Positions 44,870-52,664 of a stretch of DNA of 64,000 nt are shown here, in pieces. Positions within the stretch are counted from its first letter, which is position 1; the number at the start of each line of letters is the position of its first letter. The position numbers and the translations under genes are program-made. The notes below the pieces were generated by a model, which made no database searches, was not told the DNA's origin, and saw only the letters and a program-made list of their open reading frames with translations. Source of the DNA: Streptomyces sp. PH10-H1 (GTDB lineage: Bacteria; Actinomycetota; Actinomycetes; Streptomycetales; Streptomycetaceae); assembly GCF_030063355.1 (NCBI RefSeq), contig NZ_JASISZ010000030.1, positions 1-64,000 on the forward strand, written 5' to 3'.

Positions 44870-45409
44870 ATGGCGTCAGACAACTCATCCCGGTTCCCAG
44901 CGGGTCGGACGGCACTGGTCATCAAGGTTCCCGAGGCGGAGCCACTCGTGGGGGCGTGGCGACAGCGGTTCGATCCCGCCATGGAGGCCGGGGTTCCGGC
45001 GCATGTGACGGTGCTGTACCCGTTCCTGGACCGTGAACGGATCGATGTCCGTGAGGTCGAGGCCCTGGAGGAGGTGTTCGGTGCGCACGCCGCCTTCGAC
45101 CTGAGCTTCCACCAATGCGGGCGTTTCCCCGATCTGCTCTACCTCGCTCCGGAGCCCACCGGCGGCCTTCGGGCGCTCACCAGTGCGGTGGCCGACCGAT
45201 GGCCGGAAGCGCCACCTTACGGTGGCCGGTACGCGGACGTCGTACCGCACTTGACCGTCGCCTACAGCCCGGATCCGAGCGTATTCAACACGATCGAAGC
45301 CGACCTGACAGCCGGGCTTCCCGTCGTCGCGCGGGTCTCCTCGGTTCAGTTGGTGGTCAGTGACGGCGAGAAGTGGCACAACGCGGAGACGTTCTCGCTA
45401 CGAGGATGA
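44870..45409 (+). CDS. 2'-5' RNA ligase superfamily (2H phosphoesterase-like) protein
   Basis: 179 residues. Two H-x-T motifs, H-V-T-V-L-Y-P-F at about 44-51 and H-L-T-V-A-Y-S at about 125-131, form the 2H catalytic pair acting on 2',3'- or 2',5'-phosphodiester bonds. RNA or nucleotide substrate not known. ATG at 44870 chosen because homology begins at A-L-V-I-K-V-P. Adjacent to an AhpD remnant on the other strand. Confidence 0.85.
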   Translation: MASDNSSRFPAGRTALVIKVPEAEPLVGAWRQRFDPAMEAGVPAHVTVLYPFLDRERIDVREVEALEEVFGAHAAFDLSFHQCGRFPDLLYLAPEPTGGLRALTSAVADRWPEAPPYGGRYADVVPHLTVAYSPDPSVFNTIEADLTAGLPVVARVSSVQLVVSDGEKWHNAETFSLRG

Positions 45410-45601
45410 AGTGCGCGCGTCCCCACCGGGTGCGCCACCGGGCCGACCCCCGCCGACCCGCGCCGGGCGCCTGAGGTGCGACACACCATCCGGCGGGTGG
45501 CCGGGTACCCGGTGCGGTGCACGGCCGGGCGGGGGTGCACGGCCGAGTGGTCCGGCGATGCGGACCGCTGAGGGCGCTGAGGGCGGCGAGGGCGGCGAGG
45601 G

Positions 45602-46003
45602 TCATGCCGGGGTGGCTGATTCCAGGACCTCCAGATAGTGCGGGTTGGACATGACGCCCAGGATGTTCCCGAAGGGATCGACCACCGAGGCGGTCCTGAA
45701 CCCCTCCCCGCGCTCGATGGGCGCTTCGTGTTCCTTCGCTCCCCTGGACAGCAGTTTCTCGAGCGTCGCTGACACGTCGTCGACGTGCCAGTAGATGACG
45801 GCGCCGGCCGGGCCGGCCGTCGTACCGCCGGGCGCGTAGCGGCTGTCGATCAGACCCAACTCGTGCTGGTAGTCCCCGAGGCGGAACTCGACGTATCCCG
45901 GGCGCTCGAAGTAGGGGTTGATGCCCAGCAGATCGGCGTACCAGCTCTTCGCCGCTGCCAGATCGGATGCCCAGAAACTGACGGTCGCAAGTCCTCGCAA
46001 CAT
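45602..46003 (-). CDS. VOC-family (glyoxalase/bleomycin-resistance) protein
   Basis: 133 residues. L-A-T-V-S-F-W-A-S-D-L-A-A-A-K-S-W-Y-A-D-L-L-G, then Y-V-E-F-R-L-G-D-Y-Q-H-E-L-G and V-V-D-P-F-G-N-I-L-G give the standard VOC strand order with the metal-ligand Glu/His. Divergent from a WYL regulator, 117 bp apart, its likely controller. ATG at 46003 with GGGAAGGG upstream. Confidence 0.88.
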   Translation of the reverse strand: MLRGLATVSFWASDLAAAKSWYADLLGINPYFERPGYVEFRLGDYQHELGLIDSRYAPGGTTAGPAGAVIYWHVDDVSATLEKLLSRGAKEHEAPIERGEGFRTASVVDPFGNILGVMSNPHYLEVLESATPA

Positions 46004-46120
46004 CTGAGTGCCCTTCCCTGTGCCAGGTGGTGGATTCCGGCCGCTTCGCCTTGGCCGATGGTTCAACTGTAGGCGGCCAATAGGTCAGTGAACGTCCTCT
46101 TAGTGCGGCAGGATGAACTC

Positions 46121-47101
46121 ATGCGTGATCCGTCGGGCCGACTGCTGCAACTGCTGTCCCTGCTACAGACCCCGCGCGCATGGCCGGGCCCCGAACTCGC
46201 CGAGCGTCTGGGCGTCACCCCTCGCACCATCCGGCGCGATGTGGACCGGCTGCGCGAGCTGGGCTATCCGGTCGACGCCCTCCAGGGCAACATCGGCGGC
46301 TACCGGCTGACCGCGGGGGCGGCCATGCCGCCACTGCTGCTGGACGACGACGAGGCGGTGGCCATCGCCATCGGCCTGCGCACCGCCGCCACCGCGGCTG
46401 TCACCGGAATCGAGGACACGGCTCTCCGCGCCATGGCCAAGCTGGAACAGGTCCTCCCCGTACGGCTGCGCCACCGCGTGACCGCGCTGTCGCGGGCGGC
46501 TGTCGTTCTGCCGCCCGGGGACGGCCCGGCCGCCGACGCCGATACCCTCGCCACGTTCGCCGCCGCCTGCGCGAACCATGAGAAGGTCCGTTTCGGCTAC
46601 ACGACGGCACAGGGCGGGATGACGCGGCGGCTGGTGGAGCCGCACCAACTGGTGGTCTCGGGCCGCCGCTGGTACCTCGTGGCCTTCGACGGGCACCGAG
46701 CCGGCTGGCGCTCCTTCCGCGTGGACCGGATCACCGGCGTACACCGCACCGGCGTCCGGGTTCCCGCCCGGGTCCTGCCCGAAGGGGTCGACACCGCGAC
46801 ATGGGTGACCCGGGCGATGGCGGCCGGCACGATCCGGGCACGGTTGCTGCTGCACGTGCCCCTCGAGCAGGCCGCCCAGCACATCGCCGCCGGGCAGGGG
46901 GACCTGGAGCCCGTCGATAACGGCTCGTGCCTGCTGCACACCCGACCCGACTCACCGCAGTACCTGGCGTCCCGCATCGTGCTCCTGCCCATGGACTACA
47001 CCTTGCTCGACCCTCCGGAGCTGGCGGAGCACCTCGGCGCGATCGCCGCACGCGCACGGCACGCCATCCGACCGTTCACCGAAAAGGGGAGCCGGGCGTG
47101 A
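46121..47101 (+). CDS. YafY-type WYL-domain transcriptional regulator
   Basis: 326 residues from the ATG at 46121 (M-R-D-P-S-G-R-L-L-Q-L-L-S-L-L-Q); an earlier in-frame GTG at 46088 is less likely. Winged helix with L-G-V-T-P-R-T-I-R-R-D-V-D-R-L, and WYL domain with G-R-R-W-Y-L-V-A-F and F-R-V-D-R-I. About half identical by eye to the regulator at 4835-5800. Divergent from the VOC gene; a site AGG-N11-CCT (46082-46098) lies between them. Confidence 0.9.
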   Translation: MRDPSGRLLQLLSLLQTPRAWPGPELAERLGVTPRTIRRDVDRLRELGYPVDALQGNIGGYRLTAGAAMPPLLLDDDEAVAIAIGLRTAATAAVTGIEDTALRAMAKLEQVLPVRLRHRVTALSRAAVVLPPGDGPAADADTLATFAAACANHEKVRFGYTTAQGGMTRRLVEPHQLVVSGRRWYLVAFDGHRAGWRSFRVDRITGVHRTGVRVPARVLPEGVDTATWVTRAMAAGTIRARLLLHVPLEQAAQHIAAGQGDLEPVDNGSCLLHTRPDSPQYLASRIVLLPMDYTLLDPPELAEHLGAIAARARHAIRPFTEKGSRA

Positions 47102-47126
47102 TGCGTATCGGTTCGCGGGATTTCGA

Positions 47127-47630
47127 TCAGTTGGGCCAGTCCTCTGAAATGGACCGGTCTTCCCTCCCGATGGACTTGCAGAGCTGCCTGGCGAGGGTGT
47201 GGGGGCCCACGTGTTTGGCGGCGAGCTCGAGGGCTTTGTCGAGGGCGAAGTCGAAGGGGTCGCGCAGGAGTTCCTCGCGGAGACGGGGATCGGCGGCCGC
47301 CGCGCTGAAGAGTTTCTTGACGGTGCCCCCCTGGCGGGTGGACCAGGCGTCGAGCAGCCCGAAGGTGTAACGCCGGCCGGCGGTTGGGTGGGCCTGGTCG
47401 GCGTCCCCGGCATTCTGCGGGGCCGTCCACTCCTGCCCTTCGGCACGGTAGATGCGGGTCAGGTAGGTCACCGCGATCTTCGTCAACGTGAACAGGGTGT
47501 CGTCGTCGAAGGCGAGCAGCGCGTCGATCCTGCCGCGGGCCGTGGGCATCTCGCCGAGCGTGGCTTCGGCGACGGCGGCTTGGAGCAGAACATCGCCCCG
47601 CTGGAGGGTGGTTATGTCGAGCACGGGCAT
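47127..47630 (-). CDS. Hypothetical protein
   Basis: 167 residues, helical, soluble. Shows A-R-G-R-I-D-A-L-L-A-F-D-D-D-T-L-F and T-Y-L-T-R-I-Y-R-A-E-G-Q-E-W in the middle. I do not recognise a family. ATG at 47630 is directly after AAGG; a GTG two codons later has better spacing and may be the true start. Convergent with the WYL gene (25 bp). Confidence 0.55.
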   Translation of the reverse strand: MPVLDITTLQRGDVLLQAAVAEATLGEMPTARGRIDALLAFDDDTLFTLTKIAVTYLTRIYRAEGQEWTAPQNAGDADQAHPTAGRRYTFGLLDAWSTRQGGTVKKLFSAAAADPRLREELLRDPFDFALDKALELAAKHVGPHTLARQLCKSIGREDRSISEDWPN

Positions 47631-47722
47631 CCTTGAGTGGGTGACAGGTACGGCTGATCACAGAGCGGTGCGGCAGGCAGCCACTGGACGGTCCAATGCC
47701 GGCCCGGTGGCCGGCGCACGGG

Positions 47723-48340
47723 TCAGCCGCGCGGAGTGGGCCGTTGCAGTCTGTCACCGGTGACTCGCGCGGTACCGGATTCCTGCCGTAGCCAGACCAG
47801 CCGGACCAGCCGGGGCCAGCCGGACCGGCCGGGGCCAGTTGCGCCGGCCCGGGACATGAACCGTTCCGTTGCGGCCGGCCCCAACGGGCGGAGGTGCCGG
47901 ATCGGACGGGACCCAACCACAGGCATCCGATCCGGCTGACCGATGGTGACGCGTGCCGGGTGGGCGCCGCCGACAGCGCCCGCCCGGTGGACCCGCGGAC
48001 CTGCGGAGTGGTGAACCCGCCGACCGGTGGACCTGCGGCAGGATGCCGGGGGGAAGTCCGGCATCCTGCCCCGCCACGCACCCAGGTGCGGCACAGCGGC
48101 GATGAGTTCGGACCACTCACGATCCGCCTGACCCGGCAGCATCCGCCCGGCCTGTTGCCACCGTGCCGCGAGTGTCGCGTAGATGGGCGGCTCGGTGATG
48201 AGCAGAACCGATTCGCCTGCACAGTCGCCCAGCGGGGTCTTGCGCCGTCGCCCAGTGGGGATCGTGGCCTGGTGCATCACTGTCACACCGGGACCAACGA
48301 CCGTTGGCCGGGGAGGCATGCGCTTGCGGCCGGGCTTCAT
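47723..48340 (-). CDS. Hypothetical protein, doubtful C-terminal half
   Basis: 205 residues if fully translated. The first roughly 100 residues look coding (G-P-G-V-T-V-M-H-Q-A-T-I-P, V-L-L-I-T-E-P-P-I-Y-A-T-L-A-A-R-W). The remainder is Arg/Pro/Gly-rich and overlaps tandem repeats at 47801-47838, so a frameshift or extension past the true stop is likely. No family recognised. Confidence 0.3.
   Translation of the reverse strand: MKPGRKRMPPRPTVVGPGVTVMHQATIPTGRRRKTPLGDCAGESVLLITEPPIYATLAARWQQAGRMLPGQADREWSELIAAVPHLGAWRGRMPDFPPASCRRSTGRRVHHSAGPRVHRAGAVGGAHPARVTIGQPDRMPVVGSRPIRHLRPLGPAATERFMSRAGATGPGRSGWPRLVRLVWLRQESGTARVTGDRLQRPTPRG
47801..47838. repeat. Two 19-bp tandem repeats
   Basis: CCGGACCAGCCGGGGCCAG followed directly by CCGGACCGGCCGGGGCCAG, one mismatch, with a degenerate partial copy just upstream (GCCAGACCAG). 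Confidence 0.7.
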
Positions 48341-48469
48341 CCCACCGAGTGCATCCAGCTACTTCCGGCCACGGCATTCGCACCGGCACGCCTCCTCGTT
48401 GACGTCCAGGATGTTGACGTGGAAGCGGCCCGAACCATCCGAGGCAGCAGCACGGCCGAAACTGGCTGC

Positions 48470-49510
48470 TCAGCCGTTTTCCTGGGCTGTCACCAGGACT
48501 TCGCCGGCGGGCGATCGGTAGTAGAGCACGGACCGCCCGGTACGTCGGCGCTGGATCAGGCGGGCGTCGCGCAGAACCTTGAGGTGGCGGCCCACTGATC
48601 CCAGCCCCTGGCCGGTCAGTGCCACCAGCTGCGTCGTGCTCTTGGGAGTGTCCAGGAGGACGAGGACGCCCGCCCGCGCAGGCCCGAGCAACGTGCCCAG
48701 GGCCTCGGGCACCGATGCTCGGCCCGCCTCGGCCAGAGCGCCCGAGCACGGATACACCACGGCGTACAGGTGCGGCGCGTCCCACGCGACCCAGCTCTGG
48801 CGTGAGGTGACGGGAACGAAGAGCAGCTGGGTCCCGGCGAGTTCCCGTGGCGGATAGTCGTGGGTGTTGATCTGCAGTCGGCTCTCCCCGAGCCAGCGCA
48901 TCCCGGGGTGCATGTCGTCCAGGGCCGCGGCCCAGCCGCCCTGGCTCAGCTGCGCGGTGCGCGCGATGACATCGGCCTCGAGGATCCGTCGGCGCTGCGG
49001 CCAGGAGGGGAGTACCGACTCCGTCCACACCCACTCCAGCAGGTCGGCGGTGCGTTCCGGCAGATCGGAACGGTGCAGCTGGGCGGGGAGCGGGCCGTTC
49101 AGCGACACGGTCAGGTCGGCGCGGGCGGACTCGGGTGGTGTCTCGCGGATGCGCGCCAGCTCCTGCGCGAAGGTGACCGGGGGTCCGGGGGGAGTTACCC
49201 GGGAAGACACGGAACCCCCGTCGGTGGGCGCGGGCGCGGCTGTGGGCTTGGGCGCGAGCAGAGGCGGGGGAGTGAGGAAGTCCGCGTTCCAGGTGCGCCC
49301 CAGAGCGGCCCGTATGAGCAGCGCGGTGATCGGGTCGCCGGCCTGCCGCTTCCGGTACGCGGGGAGGTGGATGTCGAGCCACGCGCGCTCGCCCGGGTGC
49401 GCGGCCGTTCCCCGCTCCAGGGTCTTCAGGCTCGCGATGGTCTCGGCCAGGGGGGAGACGACGAATCGGCTTCCCGCGACCGTGTCCGCGTTGACCAGCC
49501 ACCAGCCCAT
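48470..49510 (-). CDS. ArsR-like winged-helix regulator (DUF5937-type N-terminal domain)
   Basis: 346 residues. A long N-terminal domain (about 1-250; R-F-V-V-S-P-L-A-E-T-I-A-S-L and W-P-Q-R-R-R-I-L-E-A-D-V-I-A-R) is followed by a C-terminal winged helix (about 260-335) with S-T-T-Q-L-V-A-L-T-G-Q-G-L-G-S-V-G-R-H-L-K-V-L-R-D-A. Typical of Streptomyces ArsR-type repressors controlling a neighbouring MFS gene. Its start codon is next to an inverted repeat that embeds its ribosome site. Divergent from the MFS gene by 59 bp. Confidence 0.85.
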   Translation of the reverse strand: MGWWLVNADTVAGSRFVVSPLAETIASLKTLERGTAAHPGERAWLDIHLPAYRKRQAGDPITALLIRAALGRTWNADFLTPPPLLAPKPTAAPAPTDGGSVSSRVTPPGPPVTFAQELARIRETPPESARADLTVSLNGPLPAQLHRSDLPERTADLLEWVWTESVLPSWPQRRRILEADVIARTAQLSQGGWAAALDDMHPGMRWLGESRLQINTHDYPPRELAGTQLLFVPVTSRQSWVAWDAPHLYAVVYPCSGALAEAGRASVPEALGTLLGPARAGVLVLLDTPKSTTQLVALTGQGLGSVGRHLKVLRDARLIQRRRTGRSVLYYRSPAGEVLVTAQENG

Positions 49511-49511
49511 C

Positions 49512-49531
49512 GTTTCGCCTCCCCGCGAAAC
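49512..49531. promoter_or_regulatory. Inverted repeat enclosing the ArsR gene's ribosome site
   Basis: GTTTCGC / GCGAAAC, 7-bp perfect arms, 6-base spacer. On the minus strand the spacer plus arm reads GGGGAGG, the Shine-Dalgarno of the regulator gene whose ATG is at 49510. Could be an operator over both promoters or an RNA hairpin presenting the ribosome site in its loop. Confidence 0.55.
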
Positions 49532-49569
49532 AGTAACGCCCCTGAAGCGGGGACGCTGAGACTCTGGCC

Positions 49570-50805
49570 ATGCGCACCTACCAAGAGCTCTTCCGCAGAC
49601 CGGAGTTCACACCGCTCTTCCTCACCGCCTCCGTGCAGGTGGCGGCCTCGACGGTGAGCGGGCCGGCCCTGGGCACGCTGATCTACACCGTGACCGGTTC
49701 ACCCCTGCTGGCCGCCCTCGCCATGTTCGGCCCCTCCCTCGCCCAGGTGATCGGCGCGACGACGCTGCTGTCGGCGGCAGACCGGCTGCCGCCGCGCGCC
49801 GCGCTGACCGGCATGACACTGTTCTTCGGCCTCAGCACCGCCGCTCTCGCCATCCCCGGCCTGCCGGTGTGGGCCGTCTTCGCCGTCCTGCTGGGCCAGG
49901 GACTGGTCGCCTCGCTGGGTGGCGGAGTGCGCTACGGGCTGCTCAACGAGATCCTCGCGCGGGACGGATACCTGCTCGGCCGTTCCGTGCTCAACATGTC
50001 CGTCGGCACCATGCAGATCTGCGGGTTCGCGGTCGGCGGCGTGCTCGTGAGCACCCTGTCACCGCGCGGCACGCTGCTCGTCGGTGCCGCGCTGTTTCTC
50101 GCCTCCGCCGCCGCCGCCCGGTTCGGCCTCAGCCGACGGCCGCCGCGTGCCGCCGGGCGTCCGTCGGTCGCCGAGACCTGGCGGAACAACGCACGGCTGT
50201 GGTCCTCCAAGCCTCGCCGCTACGTCTACCTTGCCCTCTGGGTCCCCAACGGGCTGATCGTCGGCTGCGAGTCCCTGTACGTCCCTTACGCGCCCCAGCA
50301 CGCGGGGCTTCTCTTCGCTTGCGGCGCACTCGGCATGCTGGCCGGGGACACCCTGACCGGCCGGTTCCTCCCCCAGCGGTGGCGGGAGCGGCTCGGCGCC
50401 CCGCTGCGCCTGCTGCTCGCCGCTCCGTTCCTGGTCTTCGCCCTGCACCCGGCGCTGCCCCTCGCGGTGGCGGCCGTCGTGCTCGGCAGCGTCGGATACG
50501 CGGCGAGCCTGCTGCTTCAGGAGCGACTGATGTTCCTGACACCGGACGAGTTGTCCGGGCACGCCCTTGGGCTGCAGTCCTCCGGCATGCTCACCATGCA
50601 GGGCGTGGGCGCCGCCCTCGCGGGAGCCGTGGCCCAGCGCACCTCGCCTGCTACAGCGATGACCGTCATGGCGGCGGCCTCCCTCGCCGTCACCCTGTAC
50701 CTGGCGCCCGGGCTGCGAACCGAGCGTAAGCCGCCCGGGTCAGCCGGCCTGCGCGACCGAATCTCCGGCACGCCGGAACCTGCCCAGGGCAAAGCCGCAC
50801 CGTAG
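49570..50805 (+). CDS. MFS transporter (drug-efflux type)
   Basis: 411 residues with about 11-12 hydrophobic segments. N-terminal F-R-R-P-E-F-T-P-L-F-L-T-A-S, G-Q-G-L-V-A-S-L-G-G-G-V-R-Y-G and the central loop S-R-R-P-P-R-A-A-G separate two six-helix halves. Resembles small-molecule exporters paired with ArsR repressors in Streptomyces. ATG at 49570. Substrate unknown. Confidence 0.85.
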   Translation: MRTYQELFRRPEFTPLFLTASVQVAASTVSGPALGTLIYTVTGSPLLAALAMFGPSLAQVIGATTLLSAADRLPPRAALTGMTLFFGLSTAALAIPGLPVWAVFAVLLGQGLVASLGGGVRYGLLNEILARDGYLLGRSVLNMSVGTMQICGFAVGGVLVSTLSPRGTLLVGAALFLASAAAARFGLSRRPPRAAGRPSVAETWRNNARLWSSKPRRYVYLALWVPNGLIVGCESLYVPYAPQHAGLLFACGALGMLAGDTLTGRFLPQRWRERLGAPLRLLLAAPFLVFALHPALPLAVAAVVLGSVGYAASLLLQERLMFLTPDELSGHALGLQSSGMLTMQGVGAALAGAVAQRTSPATAMTVMAAASLAVTLYLAPGLRTERKPPGSAGLRDRISGTPEPAQGKAAP

Positions 50806-50840
50806 GTTCGGAGGCGGCCGGCGGCCGGTGTCCCTCTGCC

Positions 50841-51419
50841 TCAGCCCAGGGTTTCCTCGGTCGCCGCCCACGCCTCATCGCTCAGCAATGGCCGCAACAG
50901 GGTGAGAAGTTGCAGAAGTTCGCCACCCCAATCGTCACGGTATGCCGGGCTGACGCGGACGATGTCGAGTTCGTTCGCCGCGGTGAGAATGGCGAAATCC
51001 CGGCGTTGCTGCAGAGAAGGGGAGAAGGAAGTCCCGGTGAATCTGTCGCGGAAGACCGCGTCGTCGCTGGCGAGCGTGCTGTAGGAGGCCTTTCGGTCGC
51101 AGCTGGCGTAGAAGTACACGAGTTCCTCAGCGTCCACACCGATGTGCCGCACCAACTCGCTGCGGGACGCGACCGGAATCAGGACCGTCGGGAAACCGTC
51201 GGTTCCGTAGAACGCGTGGCACAGGCCGGCCAACTGAAGGTCACGCCGGACGCCCCAACCCACCAGCAGCTCGCGGACCCGCTGGAGATGCTTCAGCAGT
51301 GTGCCTCCCGGGTGCTCGATCCGTGCGGCGCCCAGCGTCTCCAGCAGAGCGTTGACGGCTCCCTCCGGGTCGTCCTGCTTCTGACCGTCAACCGCCGGTC
51401 CCGATGCTGTCTCCTCCAC
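50841..51419 (-). CDS. DUF6817-domain protein
   Basis: 192 residues. Motifs are A-R-I-E-H-P-G-G-T-L-L-K-H-L-Q-R-V-R-E-L-L, L-A-G-L-C-H-A-F-Y-G-T-D-G-F and Y-F-Y-A-S-C-D-R, recognisable as DUF6817, an HD-like fold of unknown activity. GTG at 51419 chosen: GGGGAGG lies 6 bases upstream, while the in-frame ATG at 51470 lacks a site. Convergent with the MFS gene. Confidence 0.7.
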   Translation of the reverse strand: MEETASGPAVDGQKQDDPEGAVNALLETLGAARIEHPGGTLLKHLQRVRELLVGWGVRRDLQLAGLCHAFYGTDGFPTVLIPVASRSELVRHIGVDAEELVYFYASCDRKASYSTLASDDAVFRDRFTGTSFSPSLQQRRDFAILTAANELDIVRVSPAYRDDWGGELLQLLTLLRPLLSDEAWAATEETLG

Positions 51420-51663
51420 CGGATGCCTCCCCTTCCGGGACTCGGGCCGGCATCCGTCCGGCGTCGGCATCCGGGTCCGGATCCCCGACGGAGCTCAGCG
51501 GGACGGTTTGCTGCCTGGAAGTCCAGCTCGATCGTTGTGCAGACGGGTCGCTGAAGTCAATCCCCACCCGGCGCCCGGCGCGCAGTCGTCGAACGCGGAT
51601 CCTGGACGGGACGCTGAGTCGCCGCGCCCCTCGCCCAGCCGCCGCTCGGGGTACGGTCCTGCC

Positions 51664-52371
51664 ATGCCCCGACCCGCTGACGCCGCACCGTCCCAGTCCC
51701 CGTCTCCCGTCACCGCGGACGATCTCGACCAGGCCGTCCAGCTCGCTGTCGCCACCCTCCGACAGGCGCCTCCGGACGCCTGGAGCGGCATGGCCGGTTC
51801 GCTGGAGTGGGATTGCTGGGAGACCGTCGAGCACTTGAGCGACGACCTCTTCGCGTATGCCGTGCAGCTGGGCCCCAGGACACCGCCGTTGGACGGCGAG
51901 GTGCCGTTCGTCTGGGAGAGCCGAAGGAGCGGTGGCCCCAAGAACGCCGTCCACGCGGACCGTACGGCGGGTCCTGCCGGGCTGTTGCACGTGCTGGAGG
52001 CGACCGGCGCGCTGCTGGTCGCGATGGTGCGTACGACGCCGTCGCAGGTCCGCGCCTACCACGGCTTTGGCGTCTCGGACCCGGAAGGCTTCGCCGCGAT
52101 GGGGATCGTGGAGACCCTGGTGCACACCGACGATCTGGCCGAGGGGCTCGGGCTCACCTGGACCGCGCCCGCCGATATCTGCTCGCGCGTGCTCACCCGG
52201 CTGTTTCCCGACGCCCCGCGGACCACGGAGCCCTGGCCCACCTTGCTGTGGGCCACCGGACGCGCAGAACTGCCCGGGCGCCCCCGCCTGACCACCTGGC
52301 GCTGGAACGGCGCTCCCCGCTCATCGATCGCGGATGCGACGACCGGGGAGCTCCCCCACAAGGCCGGCTGA
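51664..52371 (+). CDS. Maleylpyruvate-isomerase N-terminal-domain (DinB-like) protein
   Basis: 235 residues. Contains L-E-W-D-C-W-E-T-V-E-H-L-S-D-D-L-F-A-Y-A, with a metal-ligand His at about 54, and V-E-T-L-V-H-T-D-D-L-A-E-G-L, with a second His near 155, typical of mycothiol-dependent transferase-like DinB proteins. Function unknown. Stand-alone; ATG at 51664. The second such family member in the window. Confidence 0.75.
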   Translation: MPRPADAAPSQSPSPVTADDLDQAVQLAVATLRQAPPDAWSGMAGSLEWDCWETVEHLSDDLFAYAVQLGPRTPPLDGEVPFVWESRRSGGPKNAVHADRTAGPAGLLHVLEATGALLVAMVRTTPSQVRAYHGFGVSDPEGFAAMGIVETLVHTDDLAEGLGLTWTAPADICSRVLTRLFPDAPRTTEPWPTLLWATGRAELPGRPRLTTWRWNGAPRSSIADATTGELPHKAG

Positions 52372-52430
52372 ACGAGGCGGTTGAACACGGCCGGCCGACG
52401 GGACCGTCCGCGATGCCCGCAGACGTGGGC

Positions 52431-52634
52431 TCAGCCGTGCATGGTCACGCTGTCGCTGTTGATCTGCGTGTTCCCGAGGCCGGCATCGTTCAGGATGTCG
52501 GTCTCGTCGTTGGAGGCGTCGCTCTGGTGGTGGCCTCCTGAGGGCTGAATATCGGCGTGCGCGCCGGGCGTGACCAGGGCGGTGACCACACCGACGGCGA
52601 GTGATGCGATGGCGAGCATGCTGCGTTTCTTCAT
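52431..52634 (-). CDS. Small secreted peptide downstream of ABC exporter
   Basis: 67 residues. Sec signal peptide M-K-K-R-S then A-I-A-S-L-A-V-G-V-V-T-A-L-V, cleavage likely at G-A-H-A-D (about 31). The mature 37-residue peptide is acidic and Asn/Ser-rich, ending N-S-D-S-V-T-M-H-G. No Cys. It starts 31 bp after the ABC transporter stop on the same strand and may share its transcript. Not recognised as a chaplin, rodlin or lanthipeptide precursor. Coding inferred from the clear signal peptide. Confidence 0.6.
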   Translation of the reverse strand: MKKRSMLAIASLAVGVVTALVTPGAHADIQPSGGHHQSDASNDETDILNDAGLGNTQINSDSVTMHG

Positions 52635-52664
52635 GCCGTGATCAACGGCTGCGACGAACAAGGG

